NCBI GenBank assembly: GCA_026261815.1
Contig: JAMPIT010000484.1
Location: forward strand, 9,026,501 to 9,090,500
DNA length: 64,000 bases
Origin: Monarcha castaneiventris obscurior
Taxonomy: Eukaryota; Chordata; Aves; Passeriformes; Monarchidae
Reading direction: 5' to 3'
The position numbers and the translations under genes are program-made. Below are positions 49,901-61,900 of the stretch, piece after piece (position 1 is the first letter of the stretch; each line of letters opens with the position of its first letter). The notes below the pieces were generated by a model. It had not been told where the DNA came from. It did no database searches and saw nothing but the letters and a program-made list of their open reading frames with translations.

Positions 49901-52900
49901 TGTCATCTTGGTGGGTACGAGTCTTTTTGTGCAAGCAGAGAAGTCTGTTTTCTTCTGAAATAAACTAATACATAAAATGAAGGAGAACTTGTTTGCTTGT
50001 ACCCTTGTAGCATGACTTTAAATGTCAAGCTGCAGTACTCTGATGGTGCTCAGGCTAGCATGGATTGTGCTAGTGTTTGCCAAGAGTCTGCGTAATGCAA
50101 GCAGCAGATCCTGTCACAGTAGTTTTCTGTCTTTCTCGCCACTCCAGCGTGTAACTTCCTTCTCTACAGTGATGGGCTGGCAAAATGTTTTGGGTTTTCC
50201 CCATACCCTTTGCTGCAGTTTGCCTGCATTTGCAGCCTGTTGCTGCTTCTCCACCTCAGTAAGTGGTATCTGTCTGCCCTGGGGTTCCTACTTTGCACAT
50301 TTAGTGAAGACCCTGATCCCAGTCTAGTCTGGCCCTCCAGAGTGGTGATGACAGTCAGGATTGGATTTGGGGCTTCCATGAGCAGTTAAGTTAATCCAGT
50401 GCATTCTTGATTCCTTCCTCTCTGTGCTGTTGTAACAAAGTACGTGAGTTAGTATTTGGTACCTCCATACTTCATTCCAACTTTTATTTTGCAGATGTAC
50501 TGGCTGTGAGCATCATGTCTAGCAGTTTAATGTGAATTGATTATCACTGAGATATTGTACTGAATTTGTACAACTTTTATGTGAAAATCATACTCCTAAG
50601 CAGAGGTGTGGCTTCAAAATGTGTGAAGTTTGACCTTTTTTTTGTCTTTTATTTTCCACCTAGGTATCACATGCTGTTGCAAAGCTAGTATTAGTTAGTT
50701 TCCACTGGCAAATCTCAGAGATTTTGGAAAGGTGAGTGTAAATAGTCTTATCTCTTCTGTGCTTAGTGCTTTCCCCCCTGGTTTTTCAGAAATGCTCAGG
50801 GTGCTCCACAGGTGTATTTTTTGGCAAGTATCTTTGGACCTGAAAGCAGGACACACAATCCATTTTAGGGAGCAGGGGAAAACTACTGATTTGTTGAGGC
50901 TGCACTGCCTGTAAGAAATTTTTAAACAGGGAGAGAGGGGTAGTAGCGGTAAATGTCTTTCAGTTTAGGAATTACTGTTATGCTAGGAACCCTCTAGATA
51001 GATTTATCTTAAATTTTGAGATAACAGATTGAGAGTGCTGCATCTATATTTATTTAATAGACATAACATGTTCTGCTTTGAACATAGGAGCCATAAATCA
51101 TAAAGGAGAACTGATTCTATACTGATGTAGTCTTTAGTAGTATATTCATATTGAAGTTTTTGTTCCTTTTGATGTTATGTGATGGTTTTTTTCCCTAAAC
51201 TGGCCAGCACTTGGAGAGCAGAAGAAGACAGTGTGAGAGAACTGAGCACTGCAGCTCCCTTGTTTGGTCAGTGTCACTGTAACAAAGCCCTCCAACTGAT
51301 TTCAAAAAGAGGGCTCAGACTCTGCCCAAACATATGCAGGAAGTGTATTGGGAGGCACTGCTGGCTGGCAGCCCCTCCACAAAATACTGGCTCAGAACTG
51401 AATATTGTCCAAAAATAGAGAGCGTATCAGCTTGACTCATTCTGCCCAGACATTTTTGGCCCTGTAGCCAGCAACTTCATCCAGAGAATGTATGGAAAAT
51501 GCATCCTGTGTATGGATGCTGTTGCCTCCATGATTACCCTTTATCCTGTGAAAGCTTTTCAAGGAGGGTGAGATTCCTACATAGCAGCTCAGGGTGATCA
51601 TGCAGGTTTACTGAGGAGACTTAAACAAGTGGAAATTTGGGGAAGGGTTTACTTCTAAAGCGATGAATTTGCAAATTGTTCTCCAGTTGATCTAGTCCTC
51701 AAACTTCTCTCTTGGTACAAAATGACATTATCAAGAGAAAGCTCACTAGTACAACTAAGAAGTACTGGTGAGGAGGGAGGACTTACAGCAAGGCCACAAC
51801 AGTGCTGCTGCTGCTTCTGAATTCAGTGAGGTATAAACATTCATCCAGAAAGGAAATCACAAACAGCAAAATGTGTTTAATTCTATGGCTGCTGATAGAC
51901 AGCTTCATATGCCTAAAGGGCAATAATCTGTCACAGAGTAAATGCTTAGCTAGACCATAATCTGGAGTTAAAGTGAGACGTAACCAGGACAGCTTGATTT
52001 TACAGAGGAATAGGAGACAGAAGCCTCACTGGTGTGTGTCATTGTGGACAGTGGCTTAGGACTGCTCTAGGAGTGTGGATGGAAAATCTTAGCTTAAAAA
52101 TAATATTTCAGGGGAGGGAGATAGTTGTAGAAAAATATTCATCAAGATGTATAAGGGAAATGTTAATCCATTACCAGGAGAAGTAGTATTTCTGGTTCTG
52201 AATAAACTCTCATATAAAGTTCTATTGATGGGAGCTCAGCTCACTATATGAAAGAGCCTCATACAGGAGACAGTTCCACTTTCCTTGTTGAAACCTACCC
52301 TACTACTTGCACGGAGCCAACTGTTTGTTCAGGCAAGAAGGATCAATTTAACAATGCAAAATGTATTCAGAAATTGATTTCATCATTCTTCAATTGCCTT
52401 TTCAGGCACAAGTCTAATGCTGCCCAATTGCTAGTAGAAGCACGAGTTCAGCCCACCTCATCCAAACATGTAAGTATGTGAACTATCCTGTCTGTTCCCT
52501 TGGCAGACACCTCTGACCCCTGTCATGGGGGATTGCATTACTAATGGTGTACTCTGTCCAATGTTAACCCTTTACAAACTCAGGTCTGACACCCTGATCC
52601 ATTGCTGGGTTTACTTCTGAAATGAGAATGCATTCAAGAGGTCTCTAATATTTAAATAGCAGCTTTGCTGTTGGCTTGCAGGTAGTGTTCAAGAATTACT
52701 TTCTTCAATAAAATTAGGATCATTTTTTGGCATGAGTGATGGCACACAATGGAAGGAGCAGAGTGCATGGGCTTGGCTGCCTCTTGCGATTCTGTTCTCA
52801 GTAAAAGACACTGAAAGGAAGTTCTGGCTGCACAGAGTGAACAGAGCTTGTCTGTGTCTGGAACAGGTTTTTAAAATTTGTTCATCTTTTCTTTTACCTG

Positions 52901-55900
52901 AGATGACTGTTTGCGCTGCTCAACTCAGGGATGCTTAAGCTAAATCTCCCATGAATTGTGTTGCTGCTGAGTCAGTTCAGTGCTGATATTTGAACCAAGA
53001 ACTTGTGTTTTGTGGCCAGAGCTACACAGATCTTCAGATACTTCCCACCCCACTCTAAATAGAAACTTCCTGTTCCGTTTGTAGTTTTCATTCATGGGGG
53101 GTGTCTCAGTACAATGCAGAATTACCCTAGGAACACATTGCCACGTGTCAGATTTTGAGTGATAAAATACTACCTCTGGGAAGCACTCTGGATTGTGGGG
53201 AGAGGACATCTCAGATTTGGCATCTGAGCTGTCTTGTAACTAGCAGATAAGGAAAAAGCTAAGCTGAAAGTGTAAGCTTCGTGGGCTCAAATTACCTGCC
53301 TGAAGTCCAGAAAAAAAAAATCTTTCTAATTTGACATGCCTGCAAATCAGTCCACGTATTTCAAGATTTATCCAAGTCTTGTATCAGCTGTCACTTAAGT
53401 ATTCCCCCTGCAATGGGCCATTCCAGCCTCCTTGGCAGGCAAGGTGAAGACCCACCGGCACATCATTTCAGTCAGGGTCCTGGGGTTTGGACCAAACACT
53501 TTCACAACTTTAATTTACGGTAATTCTATATTTTGCTCTGAGGAGGTAGAAAGTGGTATAGGAATCTTTTTCACCCAATTCGGCAACCCAAAACAATGCT
53601 TGAGGCAAACTTCTATACCTACTGCAAAACTGAGACAAAACATTACAAATATAAACATGACAAAACTACTGAGACAAAACGATTGTAAATAATCGGTGCA
53701 GTGAAGAACAGTGTAATTCTTCGGTCCTGTTGCCCCTTCATTTTCTAATGGCCAATCATCTTCTCATGAAACACCTGTAAGAGGAAAGAGGAAAGAAAAA
53801 CCAAGTCCCACTTGGACTGGTTTTAGAAAGAAATAACTCTCCATCTGGTGTTAATTTTGTGTTCTCTGCCATGAGCATCTGTGGCTACTCATGAATTCCC
53901 TGAGCTTCGGCCTTTGGACAGCAGTCTGATTCTTCATTTACAACAAATCCTATCTATCTGCCATAGGTTACCAACTGCCCCCATGTAAGACGGGGTCCTG
54001 CCTGCATTCCACCCCCACAAGCAGCTCCAAGCTCTAAGCAATTGAGTTGCCTAAAGCTTCAGTGAGTCAGGTAGTCCTTTAATCAGCAGGTTTATTCTCT
54101 CTGGCTCAGCAAACAACAGCATGGGAGAAGACTGACAGGTTACAAGACCCTTCTCATGTATTAATTGGAGGCAAGAAACCTATTGCATACTCTGTCTGAG
54201 ATTACCCACTGTTGGAGTGGGGATAGGGATGGGTTCTCCCCTCTCCAAGGGGTCTAAACCTCCTGCCCAGTAGGCTGCCCTTTGGGTCAGAGACCAGGGC
54301 TGTCTGCCATTATGCATTGTGAAGGACACTCTGGGACCCCAAGGTCCTTGTGCTTCCTCCTCCAAAAGCTTTATGCTGTCTGCCCACATCAGTGAAATCC
54401 TCCAAACGTACTGTTTCAGTTTCCTTTGCATGCCTGCTGTATTTTTCTTGCAGATGAGCCAGCTCAGTTGCAGAATAGGACACTTGTTTAGTTGTTGCAG
54501 TGGGTGCTGCCTCCTCACACTCCCTGTCATAAATAGCGTCAGTCTTTATAAGTGGGCAGAGTTTAGGAAGAGGTTGGGGGTCTGGCTTTGGTGTATCAAG
54601 CTCCTCCCGAGGATAAAGGCAGGTGACATCATCGTCAGCAAGTTCCACCTCTTTAGTGAGGCTGGAAAGCCCCACCTCATTCTTCAAATCCTCCCCCTTC
54701 AAGCAGGCAATCTGCAAATGTAATCCTCTTTCTCTTTCAAGGGATTCATTTAGTCAAATATGCAAGTTTTCTGTTAGTCTCTTTTCAGCATTTAATTCAT
54801 TTTGTGTTTTCTGCTGGGCATGGTGCTCTGCCTCCAAGGTCACCTGCAATATCTTAGCCAATTCGGTCAAAGACCCATTCACCACCTTATCTCATTGCTT
54901 AGCTCTGTGCTTATCTCTTTGAGCAGCTATTAAAGCAGCTCCTAAAAGTGTGCAGACTATGGATTTGCCCTTACCAATTATTTTTCTTCTTTTTTGCCAA
55001 ATACTTTATTTCTTCTACAAGAGCACCCAGAAAATGCCAATTTTCCTCAGCCCAGCTCTGTCTATTCAAAGCTGGACGAGCTTTATAATCTTTTAGCAAG
55101 TCTAGCTGAAGGTAGCAGTTAAGATCACGCTTTTCCCAGGTTACCACGATCTCTCTGCTGGAAAATTTGGCTTTGACTGAATAACAGTTCTTCTTTGTCC
55201 AGCACTCTGTTCTCCCAGTAGAAAGTAGCTTCTCACTGCTGTCAAGGACACCCTGCTCACTGCACCTGAAAAATTGTCACACCCTGAGCTTGCTGGATGA
55301 GTGTTTGAAAGGGGCTTAGGTACTCTGATACCCCTGGGCAGAGTGCAGGAGAAGACAACAAACTTCTCAGGAGGTTGAATAGCAGCCTTTTATTTACAAA
55401 CTTTGGACCATAAAGGACTTGGCAAAAATTAAAGCAACATCCAGTTAAAGTAAGGCAAGGCACTTTAGCAAACTCTAATCCATCCAGATTTCACGAAAAG
55501 GAAGTTAGGAAAAGAAAGAAAGAAAGAAAGAGAGAGAGATCAATAGTCACCACCTTGGATCCAGTGCAATCTTAGCTGCTGTAAGGTCCAAGGCAGTGGG
55601 ACTCATCAGGGCTGCACACCCTTGTCATGGCTTTTTATCTATTCTGGTCCCTCCCCACAGGTGGGGCTTTCAGTGTTCCAGTGGCTTGGTCCACTTTGGG
55701 CCTGGACCAGACGCTCTGGGCTCCAGTGGGTGGGATGTGGAGCAGTGACCACTCCGCCTTTGAAGAACTTGTCCTGCCCCCACCCAAACACACACTTCAG
55801 TTGTTTTGAGCCATTAATCATTTTTCCAATCTCCTACAAACGGTGATTTTATTTTAGGAAGAAAGATATTATGGTTAAAAGGTTAATTTAAACTTGATTT

Positions 55901-58900
55901 GCTATGCAATTCATTACAGTCTATGTGTGCTAGAGCAAGGTGCTCTGTGCTTTGGCTCATAATGCAGAATGATTCTGGGGACCAGTGCTCATAGTGAGTG
56001 TAGAGAGACTAACCCCACAGGGAGAAGCTGTAGTGGTGAGCTCAGTGAGGCAGCTTGCAAGTGTTTGAGGTAGCACATGTGCTGTTCAGGTTGAGCACCT
56101 AATCCAGGCAATCAGTGCAATTACAGACTCAGTGAATCTTTTCTGGTCTGTAAGTGAGGCCACTTAGAACAAATTTGCATTACTTCCTCTTTCATGTGGC
56201 CACACCATAAATCAAGCTCTGTCAGTCATGAGGCTGCGTATTGTGGTGCTGCTGCTCTGTCTCTGGCATGCAGGGATCAGCATGGAAACCGAGGGCAGGC
56301 TCGCACCAGCTTCTCCACGAGTAGCAAAGTGGATGAAAAGTGATTATATGACTTCTCTGTGTGAAAGGAAAAACTGGAACATGAGCTCTGGCTAACAGCT
56401 TTGTAGAGCCTTGGTTTTGATGATGCTGGGCTAGACCTAGTTCTGCAGGTCCCAGGGGTGACTGGAGATGTGTCGAAGGCTGGATCTGTTGTCTAGGGGT
56501 CAGCTCTGCACTACAAAGGGAGAAACCAGACTACTTTCAGTGGTTTGTTGAAGCACTAGCAGTACTGCCTGATTTGAAACAAACCCTCTTAATCCTTTTC
56601 AGCTGATGGGACGATGCCTGTTTTGCCAAATGTAGCATGGGCAGAAGATAAGAGATGGGAGGTGATAGTTTGTGAATTCACTTCCCTCTCTATATAAACA
56701 CTCTACAATTGCATCTTCCATTACCCAAAATTATTGTCCGGTAAAAGGGCTAAGTCTGCTTGCAGTGACAGCTGCTCTCCAGAGCCTGTGGAGATAGTCT
56801 GGCCTAGCTAACAAAGAATATTAGTAAATCTAGGGGAGGACTAACACGATGTATTTCAAACAAGGAAAGAGTAAGAATGAGAAAAGTAAAGGTGAGTTCT
56901 GGGCAGCACTAGAGAAGAGGCAGAAACTCTTCAGTGACTGTCAGCTTGTTGTGGTCTGTGAGATTAGAGGTTCTTGAGAAGGACTGACTGTTCAGGGCAG
57001 TGCAGTACCTTAGCACATCAGCCGCTTATGAACCTGTTCTGGCCTGGAGCTCCCTGGAGACCATTGTCACAATGAGGGTGATGCATGGATCTATGGATGA
57101 GCTGAAAATGCTCTGGGAGATCTGAGCTGCTTTCACTGTACTGCTGATTTGTCTCTCTCCCAGGCAATGGTACATTCCTCCCACCACTGCGCAGTGTGCA
57201 TGCAGTTTGTCCGGAAGGAGAACTTGCTCTCTCTGGCTTGTCAGCACCAGTTCTGTCGCAGCTGCTGGGAGCAGCACTGTACAGTGCTCGTCAAGGATGG
57301 CGTTGGAGTTGGTGAGTTCAAGGTGGATGCAGTGATGGGTCTGTATTTGCCCCACTGGCCATTCTGATGAGTCAAGAACATGACTGTAACAAGTTAGAAA
57401 CTGCAAATCTGTTGAATTGAATTTGCATCTGTGATAATGTACTGTTGCAAAGCCCCTGGAGTGCTTGTGGATGCAAACATCTGTTCCCCTTATGTTGGGG
57501 AGAAGCCAGTAGTTGCCAGAGTTGCTTTGGGCTTTTCCTAGCCTGTCTTTCATGCTGGCTTGGTAGAAACATGTAATTTTCTAATTTGAGTATCTGACCT
57601 TGTGAATGCTGGTTGAAGCACTCACTGGTCCTGGATACACATGTGCCCTGTCATCTTTTGGTGAAGACAGTTGGGCTTCAGCTTTTCAGCAGCCCTGATT
57701 TGTTTCACAGTTGTATCCCTCTTGCCACAACAACAGATGGCACTGAGGAAAGTGTGCTGAATACTCTGTGCATTCACCCCTTAGTATAAGCTGCACTGTG
57801 CTAAGATGTTGCTTTCTCTTCTCAGGGGTGTCCTGCATGGCTCAGGACTGTCTACTACGGACACCAGAAGACTTTGTGTTTCCATTGCTGCCTAGTGAAG
57901 AGCTGAAAGACAAATACAGGCGCTACCTCTTCAGGGACTATGTGGAAGTAGTAGATTTTTTCTGTTTTAAAATACCCTGGGTCAAGTCACAAATGACTTG
58001 CAGAAATTTTGTTTGAAGTGTCTTGCATTTTTGATTAGAACTGCAGTAACTGCAGCAAAATTGTCCTCAATAGGCATGATGTGGCTGCTTCTGTTGGACA
58101 GCCTCACTGACAAAATGCTCTAGCAGGTTACCAAAGTAAATTCTGCTCTAAGGTCATCCACTAACTCCTTGGCTGGTGCTTCAGAATTCTCAGAGTTGCA
58201 GCTGAGAATTTCAAAACTTCAATCTGATTATTCGAGTCCTTCTTGTTCTTATATAAATATTTTTAGGTTCAGAAAAATAGGTCCCTCAACTTAGGGTAGC
58301 CCAGCTGAATTGGCTTGCTCAAGTACATTTTATATAAGCTTTTTTGAAATAAAAGCAGTAGTTGCTGAAGTGAAATGTGCAGGAGTATTCTGGTAACTGG
58401 GAACAGACAGGGAACACTCAAAAAGCAGCAAAGCAGTATGAAGGCATAGTGCCACCTCTTCTCAATAAGAGACCCTTTGGTAAGGAATGGCCACCACAGG
58501 AGACCAGCTGAATTGCTTCTGGGACATAAGGAGAACATGGGGAAAGAGCTTAAATGGAGTGAAATTGTTTAGTGTCTTTGTGGGGTTTTGTTTGTTGTGC
58601 TGACTTAATCTGTAGATGTCCATTTGAATTCCCTGTTCTAGAAAAGCTGTAAGTAAATAAGAAATCTCTTCCATATTAGGAAATGCAGAATCTGCTCTGG
58701 TAGACAAGACCTGGTGACAGTTTCTACTCTCTTTTAATGCTAAATAACTGCCTTGTATGTTTTTGAGGATAGGAGTGGTTAAAGTTGAACAGATAATGCT
58801 CTTTTGCACCTGCTGCTGATCTTACTCCCTTGGTGTGTCCACAGAGCCATTACCAGCTGCAGCTGTGTCCTGGTGCTGATTGCCCTATGGTCATACAGGT

Positions 58901-61900
58901 ACAAGAGCCAAAAGCCCGGCGAGTGCAGTGCAATCGTTGCAATGAGGTCTTCTGGTAAGAAACAGAGAAGGTTACAGATCACAGGGAAAGTGTGTGCTGT
59001 CCTCAAAGCCACTCCTTTTGCTTGCCAACAGTTTGTGTGTAGAAGTATCTGAAATGCTTTGCTAGAGTTGTTTGTAACTTGAGTTAGCCTGAGTAATTGG
59101 ACACTTGTGATCTGACTTCTGAATGTGGTCAGATGTCCCCTTGCTCCCTAAACCCCTGGGAGCTTGGGTGTTCTGACAACCAGGGAACGCAGAGCTTGAG
59201 TAATGAAGGGGTTACAAATCTACCATTCTCACATTTTGGCTGGGTTAAAAATTTTCCTACAGACACAGTGATTGGTATAGATTCTGGTAGTAAACATGGG
59301 GTCCTTGCTATCTGCTGGTATTGAGTTTTCAAGTTTATTAAAAACATTTGACTCCCAATTTAGAGACCCAGCTTTCTGGTATCTCCATGCAAATGGCTTT
59401 TACTGAGCTGGGGCTGTCAAGTCATGCTAATTCAGGTGCCTGATATCTGCCACTGGAGTCAGGCTACTTGTAAGTGACTGATCTGCCCCAGAACTCTGCA
59501 GTCATGTTAGAGAAGACATAGATGGGCTCTAGGAAAGGACATACCAGCCCTCCAACACATGGTTTGTCAGGCCTGGGTTCACTTTCATCCGGACTCCGGC
59601 TTTTACGCAAGAGAGGGGGAATTGTAGTTCAGTCTTGGTCTTTGTGCTGTAGTAATACACAAAAGCATTTGCATCCCTTACTGGGCCCCCCAGATTTTGG
59701 TCAGAAAAACCTCAATCCTTGAGTCATTTCCTTGGAAATTGATACGTCTTTTTTTCTCCCCCCTATTAAGCTTTAAGTGTCGGCAGATGTACCATGCGCC
59801 CACAGATTGTGCTACCATTCGGAAATGGCTCACCAAGTGTGCAGATGACTCTGAAACAGCCAACTACATCAGTGCTCACACTAAAGATGTAAGGACAGGC
59901 ACCTGCATGTTATTTCTTGTCCACTATCCCTGCCTGAAAAGCAGAATATAATTCTATACACACATAGCATTGTGTTCTTCTTTGTCACAGACTGCAAATT
60001 CTCACAGCTCCCATGGGACTGTCGAGAAGCTTCTGTCAGGAGCTACTGTCACATGTGAACTAATTATGTCCCTATGGCAGTGATATAACTCAGCTGAATG
60101 CCTTGGGAATGCTTTGTGTGGGAAGCTCAGCTGCCCTGCTGCAGTAAGGACCTGTAGGTCCTTATTCCAGACCTGGTGTGAATGTCTTTGACAGCCAGGT
60201 ACGCTGTCCTCCCACAGGCAGAAGAATTGTGGCTACTTTGAAATGATCAGTGGAGATGTATTTAAAATGGAAGGAGAGGGTGTCATAAGTGCAAAGTCAG
60301 TACCAAATAAGGCACCAGTGGTGTTTAAGCCTGAACAACTTTGTGCAGTACTGTGAACTGAAGGGTGAGGGAGAAAGTCTTGATTTGGCAAGGACAGCAA
60401 AATGGGGTAGTTGAAGTCTGTAAATTAGACATTGGAGTACTTCTAGTAGATTTAGACCCAAGACAAAGAAATAGTATTACATATTGTGCACGCTAGCCTG
60501 CCTATAGAATTGTTGTATAAATATACCATCTTTATCCTCTAAATTAGCAGTCTGAGATGGGAACTTTTAATGTCTTTTGGGCATTTTGTGACCTGACTTC
60601 AAAACAGTTCTTAGCTACATTTTTGCTACCATGGCTAGTGGCAATTGTGATTGCTGATTAGCTGCAAGCTTCAGTTATGTTAGGAGAGGGGGTACTTGGA
60701 TGGACCAGAGATTTCAAGTTCCCTTCCTTCTCTGGAGAAGGTGTCAGCATGTGCTGGTATTGTTTCTGCTATGCTTGTTTGTAGAAATAAGATTCTGTTT
60801 TATTGAGCATTGTCCTGGCATACTGTTTGCCTGACATGAAAATTTATACAACGTAGCAAAACTCACTTCCTCCTTTGTACCTGTGCAACCCAAAAAATGT
60901 ATCTCAACACTCCAAGGTAGCTGTGGAGTTGGGGTGTGTGCAGCTCTCCTGTGGTTAGGCAGAGTCTCTGCAGATAGCTGAGATGTCATTTGTTAGTGGC
61001 TGCTGAAGGCAGAATACAGTGACAATTATCTTTAATCAAAGTAGCTGTGATACACTGTCATACGTGAACTAATTGTGTCCCTGTGCCTGAGGAACTGCAA
61101 AGTGGTAACTCAGCAAGACCTTCAATTTTACGAGGAGTAACAACAAATTTGTTTTCTTGAGCAAACAGTCCAGTCCTGCAGTGCAACTTCCTGACTTTGC
61201 CTTTCTGCCTTATTTTAAATGGAGCTGTCAGGAACTGGTGGGAAGCAGGGTATAAATGCTAATATTCTCATATGAGAATATGTCTCATACGTGAATGCAT
61301 GTTTTAAAGAAAAAAAAAAGGCAGGGAGGAATAATCACACAAGTGCTGTCATTGCAGCTGCTAGAGCTGGATCTAACAACTGCTTCTGTTTCCTCAGTGT
61401 CCCAAGTGCAATATCTGTATTGAAAAGAATGGAGGCTGCAATCACATGGTGAGTAATTCCCTGAACATGTCAAACCCCTCTTGTTCTAAGTGGAATTTTA
61501 TTCCCACACTTTCTGCTAACCGAGTGCCTCTTGTCTCTTCTTTTTCAGCAATGTTCCAAATGCAAGCATGGTAAGTTGGATTTGGAAGCTGTTTTCTATT
61601 CAATGTTTTTCAGTGGTGATGGTCCCTTCTTGTTTTTTTGTGATATGAAGACAAATTGTGATCATAGGCTGAAATATTTTCCCCCTAGTAAAAGCTGAAC
61701 AGGATATTAATTACAGATTTCTGTGTGATAGCTTTTTTTTCCCACTGGCTGTGATCTCAGCTGTGTTCTGATTCAGTGCTGGTTTGGCTCATGCCCCCTA
61801 ACATGTCTATTGGGTAGAGAAGTCTCCAGAATATTAGCAGTGGAATCCATCTCACAGGAGAGCTTTCCATGTAATTGTATTTGTAATCAGCTGAAAATAC

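Larger units (their letters stand above)
52470..57163 (+). other. ARIH2: ARIH2 intron 4 by genomic order (between coding exons 3 and 4)
   Basis: A 4.7-kb intron that contains the antisense retroviral remnant at about 53,900-55,838. The flanks carry nothing else recognisable. Confidence 0.85.

Noticed and set aside
53432..53692. 86-codon plus-strand open frame next to the retroviral remnant
   Set aside because: It matches no retroviral or cellular family and lies on the strand opposite to the element's genes.
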